From Bacteroidales bacterium UBA1715 (GTDB taxonomy: Bacteria > Bacteroidota > Bacteroidia > Bacteroidales > UBA1715): a stretch of DNA of 64,000 nt. A program made the translations under genes and the position numbers. Position 1 is the first letter of the stretch, and every line of letters begins with the position of its first letter. Under the pieces are notes generated by a model. The model was not told the origin of the DNA. It worked only from the letters and a program-made list of their open reading frames with translations, and ran no database searches. This document shows, piece after piece, positions 56,050 to 64,000 of the stretch. The DNA is taken from NCBI GenBank assembly GCA_002317135.1, contig DCIX01000041.1, positions 22,384 through 86,383 on the forward strand, given 5' to 3'.

Positions 56050-56253
56050 ATGAGAAAATACATAATTGCAACAATTTTATCAATCGCAGCAGTTCTTACC
56101 AGCTGCGGTCCATCGGAACAAGATGTACAAGAGGCTTATAACCGAGGTAAAGAGTCTGGTTATAACCAAGGTTATATAGAAGGTTTAGAAAAAGGTAAAG
56201 AAGAAGGTTACCAAGAAGGATACAATTCTGGATTATTACAAGCGAATTTGTAA
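56050..56253 (+). CDS. Small lipoprotein with eight consecutive GX3 repeats
   Basis: 67 residues. Lipobox SIAAVLTSC (Cys19). After the short spacer the chain has Gly at 33, 37, 41, 45, 49, 53, 57 and 61, that is (GX3)8, with Tyr after Gly in four of the eight repeats (GYNQ, GYIE, GYQE, GYNS). The pattern recalls the deca-GX3 helix of Yae1-type proteins, where Gly every four residues forms a flat helix face for close packing. A single helix packing against a partner or self-assembling under the membrane is inferred. No neighbour suggests a partner. A hairpin precedes the start and another follows the stop. Confidence 0.78.
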   Translation: MRKYIIATILSIAAVLTSCGPSEQDVQEAYNRGKESGYNQGYIEGLEKGKEEGYQEGYNSGLLQANL

Positions 56254-56261
56254 AAAAAGTA

Positions 56262-56300
56262 GCCTATTCTTTTCTATTAGGAATAGGCAACTATTTTAAT
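56262..56300 (+). terminator. Terminator after the small lipoprotein gene
   Basis: GCCTATTC/GAATAGGC (56262-56269 with 56281-56288) followed by a T-rich stretch. Confidence 0.55.
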
Positions 56301-56568
56301 TTTCTTTTGAAGGAAATAAAGCTTGATATTTACGCGAATAAAATGCCTGAAAAAGAAAAGCCAAGGAAAATAACAATCCTACAACGTATGGTCCCGTTGT
56401 GCTTGGTATAAATGTAGCCAGCGTTGATACTATCAGAGGAGATGTAAACTGACCTAAATACAATGCCGCTGAAATCAACGGCATAACCGTAGTAGCTGCA
56501 TCCTTTCCTCCTTTAATTGAAGCTATCGTATTTAGGTAAGGCATACCAACCCCATTAGCTATTCCAAT
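56296..56568 (-). pseudogene. Remnant of a major facilitator transporter (C-terminal end)
   Basis: The frame gives GIANGVGMPYLNTIASIKGG, then ALYLGQFTSPLIVSTLATF and SLAFLFQAFYSRKYQALF, the last three or so helices of an MFS permease, with a normal stop at 56296. At the left end the frame meets the dnaK terminator (56571-56603) with no start, so at least nine helices are missing. It looks like a deletion that joined the dnaK 3' region to this tail. Confidence 0.75.
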
Positions 56569-56570
56569 AA

Positions 56571-56603
56571 AAAAGGTCGTAACTCATCGAGCCACGACCT
56601 TTT
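56571..56603 (-). terminator. Terminator after dnaK
   Basis: AAAAGGTCGT/ACGACCTTTT, 10-bp stem on the minus strand with T run. Confidence 0.85.
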
Positions 56604-56635
56604 GTTTATGATAAACTATTAAGATTTATCCCTAA

Positions 56636-58537
56636 TTATTTTACCTCCTCAAAGTCAACATCTGTAACTTCGTCGTCACCTTTTGAACCACCTTGTTGGC
56701 CTGCATTAGGGTTACCTTGTGGACCTTGTTGTGCTTGTGCATTGTACATATCTTGAGAAGCTGCTTGGAAAACAGTATTCAATTCGTTCATAGCTGCATC
56801 GCAACCTGCAACGTCTTGTTTGCTGTGTGCTTCTTTCAATTTTGCTAACGCACCTTCGATTTGAGACTTCTTGTCTGCTGGCAATTTATCGCCAAGTTCT
56901 TTCAATTGTTTTTCTGTTTGGAAAATCATTGAATCTGCTTGGTTCAATTTGTCTATTCTTTCTTTTTCAGCCTTATCTGCAGCTTCGTTAGCTTTAGCTT
57001 CTTCGCGCATTCTCTTGATTTCATCGTCGCTCAAACCTGATGAAGCTTCAATTCTAATGCTTTGTTCTTTACCTGTACCTTTGTCTTTTGCAGATACATT
57101 CAAGATACCGTTTGCATCAATATCGAATGTTACTTCAATTTGAGGAACGCCGCGTTGTGCTGCTGGAATACCATCCAAGTGGAATTTACCAATTGTCTTG
57201 TTATCCTTAGCCATTGAACGTTCACCTTGTAATACGTGGATTTCAACTGAAGGTTGGTTATCTACGGCTGTAGTGAATGTTTCAGACTTCTTAGTTGGAA
57301 TTGTTGTGTTTGCTTCGATAAGTTTTGTCATCACACCACCCATAGTTTCGATACCTAATGAAAGTGGAGTTACGTCCAACAACAACACGTCTTTTACTTC
57401 ACCTGTCAACACACCACCTTGAATAGCGGCACCAATAGCAACAACTTCGTCTGGGTTAACACCTTTTGAAGGAGCTTTACCGAAGAATTTTTCTACAGCA
57501 GCTTGGATTGCTGGAATACGAGTAGAACCACCTACCAAGATAACTTCGTCGATGTCGCTTGTAGAAAGACCAGCGTTCTTCAAAGCTGATTGACAAGGAG
57601 CAATTGTTCTTTGAATCAAATCATCAACCAATTGTTCGAATTTAGCACGAGTCAATGTACGTACCAAGTGTTTTGGAACACCGTCAACTGGCATAATGTA
57701 TGGCAAGTTGATTTCTGAAGAAGTTGTGTTAGACAATTCGATTTTTGCCTTTTCTGCAGCTTCTTTCAAACGTTGCAATGCCATTGAATCTTTACTCAAA
57801 TCAATACCACCATTTTCGTTTTTGAATTCTTGTACCAACCAGTCAATGATTCGTTGATCGAAGTCATCACCACCAAGGTGAGTATCACCGTCAGTTGATT
57901 TTACTTCGAATACACCGTCACCCAATTCCAATACAGATACATCGTGCGTACCACCACCACAGTCGAACACAACAATCTTCATATCTTTGTTTGTCTTGTC
58001 CAAACCGTATGCAAGAGCTGCAGCAGTTGGTTCGTTTACAATACGTTTTACTGTCAAACCAGCGATTTCACCAGCTTCTTTAGTTGCTTGACGTTGTGCA
58101 TCGTTAAAGTAAGCTGGAACAGTGATAACTGCTTCTGTTACATCTTGACCAAGATATTCCTCTGCTGTTTTCTTCATTTTTTGAAGAACCATTGCTGAAA
58201 TTTCTTGTGGAGTGTACAAACGACCATCAATATCAACACGTGGAGTGTTATTATCACCTCTTACAACTTTATATGGTACACGAGAAATTTCATTTGACAA
58301 ACGATCGTAAGTTTCACCCATGAAACGTTTGATTGAATATACAGTCTTAGTTGGGTTTGTAATTGCCTGACGTTTTGCAGGATCACCAACTTTTCTTTCA
58401 CCATTTTCGATGAAACCAATCACAGAAGGTGTAGTTCTTTTACCTTCGCTGTTTGCGATAACGATTGGTTCGTTACCTTCCATTACAGAAACACAAGAGT
58501 TTGTTGTTCCTAAATCGATTCCTATTATTTTTCCCAT
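56636..58537 (-). CDS. dnaK: Molecular chaperone DnaK
   Basis: 633 residues. Canonical Hsp70: [58 protein letters not shown], substrate-binding domain and the acidic C-terminal TDVDFEEVK. The linker before it is Gln/Gly-rich. Assists folding with DnaJ and GrpE, neither of which is next to it here. The upstream region (58538-58693) holds an inverted repeat and a weak sigma-54-like site. Confidence 0.98.
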   Translation of the reverse strand: MGKIIGIDLGTTNSCVSVMEGNEPIVIANSEGKRTTPSVIGFIENGERKVGDPAKRQAITNPTKTVYSIKRFMGETYDRLSNEISRVPYKVVRGDNNTPRVDIDGRLYTPQEISAMVLQKMKKTAEEYLGQDVTEAVITVPAYFNDAQRQATKEAGEIAGLTVKRIVNEPTAAALAYGLDKTNKDMKIVVFDCGGGTHDVSVLELGDGVFEVKSTDGDTHLGGDDFDQRIIDWLVQEFKNENGGIDLSKDSMALQRLKEAAEKAKIELSNTTSSEINLPYIMPVDGVPKHLVRTLTRAKFEQLVDDLIQRTIAPCQSALKNAGLSTSDIDEVILVGGSTRIPAIQAAVEKFFGKAPSKGVNPDEVVAIGAAIQGGVLTGEVKDVLLLDVTPLSLGIETMGGVMTKLIEANTTIPTKKSETFTTAVDNQPSVEIHVLQGERSMAKDNKTIGKFHLDGIPAAQRGVPQIEVTFDIDANGILNVSAKDKGTGKEQSIRIEASSGLSDDEIKRMREEAKANEAADKAEKERIDKLNQADSMIFQTEKQLKELGDKLPADKKSQIEGALAKLKEAHSKQDVAGCDAAMNELNTVFQAASQDMYNAQAQQGPQGNPNAGQQGGSKGDDEVTDVDFEEVK

Positions 58538-58578
58538 TGTAGTAAATGTTTAGTTTCTAAATTTTTCAATTCATTATT

Positions 58579-58671
58579 CAATGATTATGCCACGCAGAAA
58601 ATGCATATTTTTTACGAAAATATGGCAGAAAAGAATTACAAAAAGATTATTTCTGTCAGTTTTTACTGACA
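58579..58671 (-). promoter_or_regulatory. dnaK upstream control region: inverted repeat and weak sigma-54-like site
   Basis: TGTCAGT/ACTGACA with a TTTT loop (58654-58671) is a clean operator-like palindrome. Nearer the gene, the minus strand reads TGGCATAATCATTG (58592-58579), close to TGGCAC-N5-TTGC but with two departures from the core. The heat-shock link is inference. Confidence 0.35.
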
Positions 58672-58693
58672 ATTAGGCACGAATACGAGAAAA

Positions 58694-59365
58694 CTATCCA
58701 CGTTTTCTTTTGAAAAGTGGTTCATCTTGTATTTGTAAAATTGAACCACACAAATAAAAAGTAAATAATGCTATGCTAAAACCTAAAATAGCACCACAGT
58801 AAATATCAACAAAATAATGTTGCAACAAGTATAATCGAGAAAAAGCCGCTCCTATCGCCACCAAAAAGAATACAACACAACACCATTGTTTCTTAGTCAA
58901 CAGCGAACAAATACTCATAACGGCAAACGCAAATGTTGTATGTCCAGACGGAAACGAATAATTCTCCTTATACACTGTTTTATCTTCCAAAATATGACTA
59001 AAGGTTTCTATCGGCAATAACTTTGTTGGTCGTGGCACATTTCCAAAAACAAAATCCTTTAATACATAGATAAAAATCCCTGCTAATACCGCAGAAATTG
59101 TAAAATATGCCATTTTTCGTTTTGAGAAGAAAGCCAAAGCAATGACCACAAAAATGATTGCCCAACCTTCAAATATTTGAGAGTATAAAATAAAAAACGG
59201 ATCAAGCGTGTAGTTTGCAATATGTTCGTTTATAAAAACATTTATGTGATACTTTGTCAGCAATAGCAAAGGAAAAATCCCGACCAATAGAAATGCATAA
59301 AATAAATATGCAAAATAGTTTTTCGTCAAGAAATCCTTTATGTTATGCTGCACTAATTGATTCAC
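58694..59365 (-). CDS. PAP2 family membrane phosphatase
   Basis: 223 residues; starts with GTG 59365, overlapping the mqnE stop by one base. About six hydrophobic helices. The three PAP2 signatures are visible: KDFVFGNVPRP, SFPSGHTTFAF and SRLYLLQHYFVDIYCG. Members dephosphorylate lipid phosphates such as undecaprenyl pyrophosphate or lipid A 1-phosphate; the substrate is unknown here. Confidence 0.9.
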   Translation of the reverse strand: MNQLVQHNIKDFLTKNYFAYLFYAFLLVGIFPLLLLTKYHINVFINEHIANYTLDPFFILYSQIFEGWAIIFVVIALAFFSKRKMAYFTISAVLAGIFIYVLKDFVFGNVPRPTKLLPIETFSHILEDKTVYKENYSFPSGHTTFAFAVMSICSLLTKKQWCCVVFFLVAIGAAFSRLYLLQHYFVDIYCGAILGFSIALFTFYLCGSILQIQDEPLFKRKRG

Positions 59366-60495
59366 TAATATTCTTTTATAACATTATATACGGTATCTCG
59401 TTCTACAGGAATTTTATTACTTTCTTTTATCAACGTAATCATTTCATCCTGTGTTAAAATAGGCTTTGTTTCAACCGAACCAGCCATTGAATAAATTTTC
59501 GTTGAATCATTGATTGTACCATCAAAATCATCAACACCATAATCCAAAGTAATTTGAGAAAAATCTTTTCCCAACATTGGCCAATACACCTTTAAATGAG
59601 GAATATTATCAAGAAACAAACGAGTTATGGAGAAATTACGCAAATCTTCTGTCCATGGTAATTCGCGTTCTATTCCAAGTACATTGTTTTCTTTCTTGTA
59701 TTTTAATGGAATAAAAGCATTAAACCCATTCGTTTCGTCTTGTAATGTACGTAATCGATTCAAATGGTCAACCCTGTGAGCAAATGTTTCTCTATGTCCA
59801 TACAAAATCGTCGCATTTGTTTCTATTCCTAACAAATGGGCTTGTTTATGTATTGCCAACCAGTCTTGGCTCAAAGTTTTTGATGGACAGATTTCGGCAC
59901 GCAATTTTTCATCAAAAATTTCCGCCCCACCACCTGGCATTGCATTCAATCCGCTTTTCTTCAACAAAGCAAGAACTTCTTCTGTTGAAATGCCGTTCAG
60001 GTGAGACATATATTCAATCTCAACAGCGGTAAATGCTTTAATATAAACATGTGGCAAGATTGCTTTTACCGTTTGTAGCAAGTTACAATAGTAGTCAATC
60101 TTTCTATTTGGATGACAACCTCCAACTATATGTACCTCAGTAAGAGCACCTTGTGGAATTTTCTTTAAACTTTCCGAAATTTCATCAATCGAATACTCCC
60201 AACTTCCCTCCGACTTTTCTTCGCGATAATACGAACAGAATTTACACTTATGTACGCATACATTCGAAGGCTCAACATGAATATTTTTGTTGAAGAAAAC
60301 CTTATCACCAAATTTTTGTGTCTTTACATAATGTGCCAACATTCCTACGAAATTCAAATCTGCCTTTTCATATAAAAGCAAAGCATCTTCGCAAGAAATG
60401 CGTTCATTTTCAAGAACTTTCGAAGCAATTTTCCGTAAATCTGGATTTACAGAAACACGAGAAACTATATCTTTTATTTCGTTGGAAGTCATCAA
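59365..60495 (-). CDS. mqnE: Aminofutalosine synthase (radical SAM)
   Basis: 376 residues. Radical SAM cluster motif C80-x3-C84-x2-C87 (NVCVHKCKFCSYY); the preceding GDKVFFNKNIHVEP and the following AMPGGGAEIFDEKLRAEICP are typical of the MqnE/MqnC group, the former favouring MqnE. It joins S-adenosylmethionine with the MqnA product in the futalosine route to menaquinone. Start ATG 60495; ATG 60492 is equally possible. The porin gene ends 3 bases upstream. Confidence 0.88.
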   Translation of the reverse strand: MMTSNEIKDIVSRVSVNPDLRKIASKVLENERISCEDALLLYEKADLNFVGMLAHYVKTQKFGDKVFFNKNIHVEPSNVCVHKCKFCSYYREEKSEGSWEYSIDEISESLKKIPQGALTEVHIVGGCHPNRKIDYYCNLLQTVKAILPHVYIKAFTAVEIEYMSHLNGISTEEVLALLKKSGLNAMPGGGAEIFDEKLRAEICPSKTLSQDWLAIHKQAHLLGIETNATILYGHRETFAHRVDHLNRLRTLQDETNGFNAFIPLKYKKENNVLGIERELPWTEDLRNFSITRLFLDNIPHLKVYWPMLGKDFSQITLDYGVDDFDGTINDSTKIYSMAGSVETKPILTQDEMITLIKESNKIPVERDTVYNVIKEY

Positions 60496-60498
60496 CTA

Positions 60499-61857
60499 TT
60501 AAAATGAATATTTCAACATACATTGAAGACGATGGTTTGTAATCCAATGAAGATTATCTTTAGCCATACCATTGTCTGCACTTACATAATTAACGGTTCC
60601 TACTTTATGGAATGTACCATATTCAACCGATGTAATTTGCCATTCAAATGACATTGACAATTTACCCCAGTTGCGAATTACCGAAGGAGCTAATCTCCAC
60701 ATACTGTTTACGTTAGCGTATGTATTTTTTGCGAGATAATTATTTGCTACATTAGCATATTCTGTTCCGTCTGTTTCAACAAAGTCAGCCAACAAAGCAT
60801 CTTTTGTACCAAGATTCTTTGCATAACCAGCAAACAACAAACATTGCCAAGTTTTTCCATAACATAAACTCATCCATGAAGATGAATAGCGTGTTGGTGT
60901 ATATTCCCAATGACCATCTTCGCCAAATTGTTCGTATTTTGCAGTCACACCATAACCACCATTAAGATTCATGTGTTCACCAGCTTCAGCATAAATACTT
61001 TTTGCTTTCAAAGAGAATTTATCTTTCGTATATTGAACATACACAAAAGGAGAAACTGTTGTCAATCTATCTGAAACTAATGTTGAATACTTTGTTGTAT
61101 CACCGTCAAATACATTTGTTGCAGTACCTTTATAACGAGGTTTTAGGCTCAAAATGTCAACACCCAAACGACCAACAAATCCATTATCATCTTTAAAAGA
61201 AATTCCTAAATATGCCTCAGGAGTTTTTCCATATTTAATATAATTGGCAGAAGCACCTTCTGGACCGCCAGAAGTATATTGCATTTGCCAAATAGCAGAT
61301 GCTGTTAATGTCAAATTTTTTGATGCATTAAAATCAAATGTAATTTGTGGAGTTCTGCTAAAAGGACCAAATGGGACACCAATTTCCAATGCAGTTGTAT
61401 GTGGCATATCTGCTGCCATTGGATGCCAAGCCTGACCAACCTTTAATGTATGTTTCGTATTACGAACGCTATCCGACCAAGTAATAGTTGAATACGCTTG
61501 ACGCAAACGGAATGAAGCAACACCAGTTACCCCACTTAATCCATTATAGAAATCGGCTTCGATTTTTCCGCCCATAGCCATTTTTCCATACGAATATCCT
61601 TTAATATCCAAACCAAGACGAGAAGTAATGGCAGTCCATTTCATTGTAGAATGCTCATTGATATCTGTTCCATCAGGTTGAATTGATTCATCAAGAGGAA
61701 GATAGTAATACAATTCATCTGTTCCCGATTTGCTTTCGCGTGAATCGTATGTAAAATAATTACGAACAAAGCCATACCATTTTAATTGAGCTTCGTTCTG
61801 AGCGAATGTAGCCATAGCAACTACAATCGAAGATACAATCAAAAATAATCGTTTCAT
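60499..61857 (-). CDS. Outer-membrane porin-like protein
   Basis: 452 residues. Signal peptide ending MATFAQ, then NEAQLKWYGFVRNYFTYDSR and many amphipathic strands (GKMAMGGKIEADFYNGLSG, FRLRQAYSTITWSDS), ending in LQCMLKYSF with the C-terminal Phe. Likely a 16-18-stranded porin. Just downstream of the DASS transporter across a terminator-like hairpin; it may admit the same organic anions. Confidence 0.82.
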   Translation of the reverse strand: MKRLFLIVSSIVVAMATFAQNEAQLKWYGFVRNYFTYDSRESKSGTDELYYYLPLDESIQPDGTDINEHSTMKWTAITSRLGLDIKGYSYGKMAMGGKIEADFYNGLSGVTGVASFRLRQAYSTITWSDSVRNTKHTLKVGQAWHPMAADMPHTTALEIGVPFGPFSRTPQITFDFNASKNLTLTASAIWQMQYTSGGPEGASANYIKYGKTPEAYLGISFKDDNGFVGRLGVDILSLKPRYKGTATNVFDGDTTKYSTLVSDRLTTVSPFVYVQYTKDKFSLKAKSIYAEAGEHMNLNGGYGVTAKYEQFGEDGHWEYTPTRYSSSWMSLCYGKTWQCLLFAGYAKNLGTKDALLADFVETDGTEYANVANNYLAKNTYANVNSMWRLAPSVIRNWGKLSMSFEWQITSVEYGTFHKVGTVNYVSADNGMAKDNLHWITNHRLQCMLKYSF

Positions 61858-61872
61858 AAGAATACTATAAAA

Positions 61873-61905
61873 AGAAAAAAGGGGACTATGTGAGTCCCCC
61901 TTTTG
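61873..61905 (-). terminator. Hairpin between the DASS transporter and porin genes
   Basis: AGTCCCC/GGGGACT stem (61881-61899) extended by A/T pairs; on the minus strand it is followed by TTTTTTCTTTTT. Terminator or attenuator for the transporter message. Confidence 0.75.
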
Positions 61906-61918
61906 TTATGTCATTCAA

Positions 61919-63400
61919 TTATAATGTTGATGCAACTGTTTGAGCTACTTGTTCAACCACTTCTTTCGATTCAAATGGGAACAACATTGTTAGCCAGAAA
62001 TAACCTAAGATAAAGCCAACAATACCAATTATCAAACCAACTTTAGTCATTTCTTTTGTTTCAACCAAACCTGTCGATGCAGCGATTGCATTTGGAGGTG
62101 TTGAAATTGGGAATAGCATTGCAATTGAAGCACAAACTGCTATGAATGAAATCATTGCGTGAGTTCCACCAAGAGCAACGAATGCATCGTGACTTGCTGC
62201 TGTTGGAGCAGACATTGCTTCGGCAACAACAATCAAGATAGGAATCAACAAGGCTGCGGTAGCAGAGTTACTGATGAAGTTTGACAAGAAGTAACAAACA
62301 ACACCGGCAATAATGAATACGGCAACAACACCCATTGTTCCGAAAGGAATTGATTCAATCAATACTTTTGCCAAACCTGTTCCTTGTAAGTCTGTACCCA
62401 ATGCAAAACCACCAGCAACTAACCAAAGAACTGTCCAGTTAATTTCTTTAATATCGTCTTTTGTGAAGATTCCGCAGCAAGTAAGAACTGCAAGTGGAAT
62501 TAAAGCAACCACATTCGAGTTGATTTTTGTCCATTGTTCTGTAGCCCAAAGAATAATTGTACCAATGAAAGTAATCCAAACAACATACGTTTTCCAGTCT
62601 GTTTTTCTTTCACTTGCCTTAATTTCAAGAACGATTTCTTTCGATTTGAATGGGAATAAAATTTGTAAAAGAACCCATGCGAACAAAATCATAATGATTA
62701 CGAATGGAATCATTCTCAAAGCCCATTCACCGAATGTTACTTCGCAACCTGCTTCTGCAAGGAATTTCACAGCAGTTGCGTTTGGAGGTGTTCCAATTGG
62801 AGTACCAATACCACCTAAGTTAGCAGCAACTGGAATTGCCAAAGAAAGTCCGATTTTACCTTTATCATCGCTAGGCAAAACAGCCAACACAGGAGCCAAG
62901 AATGCAAGCATCATAGCAGCAGTAGCTGTGTTACTCATAAACATTGAGAATACAGCAATTACGATTAAGAAACCAAGTAAAACCATCTTAGGATTTTTAC
63001 CGAACGGTTTCAAAAGAAGTCTTGCTAATGTTACATCCAAGCCATATTTTGATGCCATAATCGCCAACACAAATCCACCCAAGAATAGCATGACAACAGG
63101 ATCGGCAAATGCAGACATAATCTTTGTATACAATACCAACTCCCCTGCTTCTGGCGTACAAAATAGACCAATACCTTTATTGGAAACTGTCAAAAGAGAT
63201 AATACAATTACAAGTAAAGAAGTTGTCCAGTTCGGAATCGGTTCAAATATCCACAGTAACGCTGCCATTACAAATAATGCGATTACGCGCTGTTGAACTG
63301 GAGTTAGGGCTTCAATTCCGAAGAATGATGTTGGAACTGCCCAGATAAAGATTGTGACTGCTAATGTAACGCACAATCCGATGATTTTTTTTAAATCCAT
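61919..63400 (-). CDS. SLC13/DASS family anion:sodium symporter
   Basis: 493 residues, about 11-12 helices. Family signatures: MSNTATAAMMLAFLAP and, later, ISNSATAALLIP (the SNT motifs) plus GIGTPIGTPPNATA. Imports or exchanges dicarboxylates such as succinate, or sulfate; the specific substrate is not predictable. A -7 box lies at 63453-63460. Confidence 0.92.
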   Translation of the reverse strand: MDLKKIIGLCVTLAVTIFIWAVPTSFFGIEALTPVQQRVIALFVMAALLWIFEPIPNWTTSLLVIVLSLLTVSNKGIGLFCTPEAGELVLYTKIMSAFADPVVMLFLGGFVLAIMASKYGLDVTLARLLLKPFGKNPKMVLLGFLIVIAVFSMFMSNTATAAMMLAFLAPVLAVLPSDDKGKIGLSLAIPVAANLGGIGTPIGTPPNATAVKFLAEAGCEVTFGEWALRMIPFVIIMILFAWVLLQILFPFKSKEIVLEIKASERKTDWKTYVVWITFIGTIILWATEQWTKINSNVVALIPLAVLTCCGIFTKDDIKEINWTVLWLVAGGFALGTDLQGTGLAKVLIESIPFGTMGVVAVFIIAGVVCYFLSNFISNSATAALLIPILIVVAEAMSAPTAASHDAFVALGGTHAMISFIAVCASIAMLFPISTPPNAIAASTGLVETKEMTKVGLIIGIVGFILGYFWLTMLFPFESKEVVEQVAQTVASTL

Positions 63401-63452
63401 AGATTAATAAATTCGTTATTTTCTTTCAATAAAAAACTTTTGTTAAAGCACG

Positions 63453-63460
63453 CAAATGTA
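63453..63460 (-). promoter_or_regulatory. -7 box (TACATTTG) for the DASS transporter gene
   Basis: TACATTTG on the minus strand, 53 bases upstream of ATG 63400. Confidence 0.4.
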
Positions 63461-63501
63461 TAAAATTGTATTAAGCGAATGCAGTATCATCTTCTTTTTT
63501 T

Positions 63502-63524
63502 TACGAGTAACTCGTATTTTTTTT
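63502..63524 (+). terminator. Terminator-like hairpin in the plus orientation
   Basis: TACGAGT/ACTCGTA with a single-base loop (63502-63516) followed by eight T on the plus strand. The neighbouring genes are on the minus strand, where the hairpin has A runs instead, so its role is unclear. Confidence 0.4.
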
Positions 63525-63529
63525 CAACA

Positions 63530-64000
63530 CTACTCTGTTATTATCTTATACATCGGATTTTCATTAGGATGCAATTCCAATATATGGCGTTCACAAGCCA
63601 ATCTTTCCGTAGGATCATGCGTAACATGCAACATTGTTGTTGTTCCTTTTTCTGCAATTAAATCCAATAAATTCAAGATTTTTGTTCGATATTCCTCATC
63701 AAGACCGTGACATGGTTCGTCAAGAATGAGCACTGGAGGACATTTTACAACTGAACGAAGTATCAAAATTGCTCGTTGTTCACCATAACTCAAATCACGG
63801 AACAATTCTCGTTCTCTTCCTGCAAAACCTCCTAATGCCAACCATTTGTCGGCAATAGCTGTTTCTACACCTGTAGGAGCTCCATATAAGCCTATAGAAT
63901 CGCGGAAGCCTGAAATTATGAGATTACGTAAATTCGTACCTCCTACCATTCTATATTCCACATGTAAACGATACGAAACTACGCCAAGTTTTTTCTTGAT
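63530..64000 (-). CDS. ModF-like ABC ATPase, truncated by window edge
   Basis: 157 codons visible, open to the right edge. C-terminal half of an ABC ATPase: signature LSYGEQRAI, Walker B VLILDEPCHGLD and switch His in VTHDP. The upstream segment (KKLGVVSYRLHVEYR, GFRDSIGLY) is like the second ATPase domain of ModF-type (PhrA) proteins, which are duplicated ABC domains related to molybdate. The N-terminal domain and Walker A are outside the window. Likely not a complete gene here, but no frameshift is seen. Confidence 0.82.
   Translation of the reverse strand: MKKKLGVVSYRLHVEYRMVGGTNLRNLIISGFRDSIGLYGAPTGVETAIADKWLALGGFAGRERELFRDLSYGEQRAILILRSVVKCPPVLILDEPCHGLDEEYRTKILNLLDLIAEKGTTTMLHVTHDPTERLACERHILELHPNENPMYKIITE

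Noticed and set aside
62313..63296. Plus-strand ORF of 327 codons
   Set aside because: It is the antisense shadow of the DASS transporter; its composition (many Thr/Asn/Ile, no domain) is typical of antisense frames of membrane proteins.

Overview
The window looks like a chromosome segment of a low-GC Bacteroidota, most likely of the order Bacteroidales. Many promoters carry the Bacteroidota -7 box TAnnTTTG, often with TTG/TTTG 18-19 bp upstream. The gene set fits this assignment: DUF4286 and DUF5723 proteins, an S16 protein with a long Ala/Glu-rich tail, a tail-specific protease, aminofutalosine synthase (MqnE), and secreted or lipoprotein envelope proteins ending their signal peptide in AQ or SC. 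I see no tRNA, rRNA, CRISPR array or transposase.

Layout. 1-2514: an edge-truncated secreted protein and a PASTA protein, with a structured leader or small RNA upstream. 2515-5631: a GlcNAc-kinase-like ATPase, DUF4286 and a membrane protein in one overlapping operon, then a DUF2147 protein and an HD hydrolase. 5776-14339 (plus strand): nadC, a degenerate alkaline-phosphatase-fold protein, a small beta-barrel protein, tail-specific protease, rhodanese lipoprotein, glmM, an acidic protein and YebC. 14437-24593: an orphan AAA/DUF4143 ATPase with a 31-bp-phased repeat array in its promoter, then an alpha-2-macroglobulin (A2M)/PBP1C pair split by a MITE-like repeat. 24718-29427: purT and secA, divergent.

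29624-36616 is the accessory region: a five-gene type I restriction operon (hsdR, hsdM, a DUF1016/PD-(D/E)XK nuclease, a half-length hsdS and a KAP-like P-loop NTPase). 36802-38605: a MutY-like glycosylase and TerC. 38616-45659: a four-gene envelope cluster of unknown function. 45890-47354: rpsP, rimM and RNase P RNA. 47517-52227: an AAA+ ATPase, desulfoferrodoxin with a divergent OxyR-like regulator, and a MATE exporter. 52358-56253: PBP1A, TrmN6, gamma-carbonic anhydrase and a tiny (GX3)8 lipoprotein. 56296-64000: an MFS remnant, dnaK, a PAP2 phosphatase, mqnE, an outer-membrane protein, a DASS transporter and an edge-truncated ModF-like ABC ATPase.

How the genes work together: most of the window is housekeeping and cell envelope. 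Murein synthesis is represented by PBP1A, PBP1C with its A2M partner, the PASTA protein and GlmM; protein export by SecA; oxidative stress defence by superoxide reductase and an OxyR-type regulator. The best candidates for something undescribed are the restriction operon with a half-HsdS plus KAP NTPase, the phased operator array before the AAA/DUF4143 gene, the catalytically stripped phosphatase-fold protein, the (GX3)8 lipoprotein and the structured RNA before the PASTA gene.
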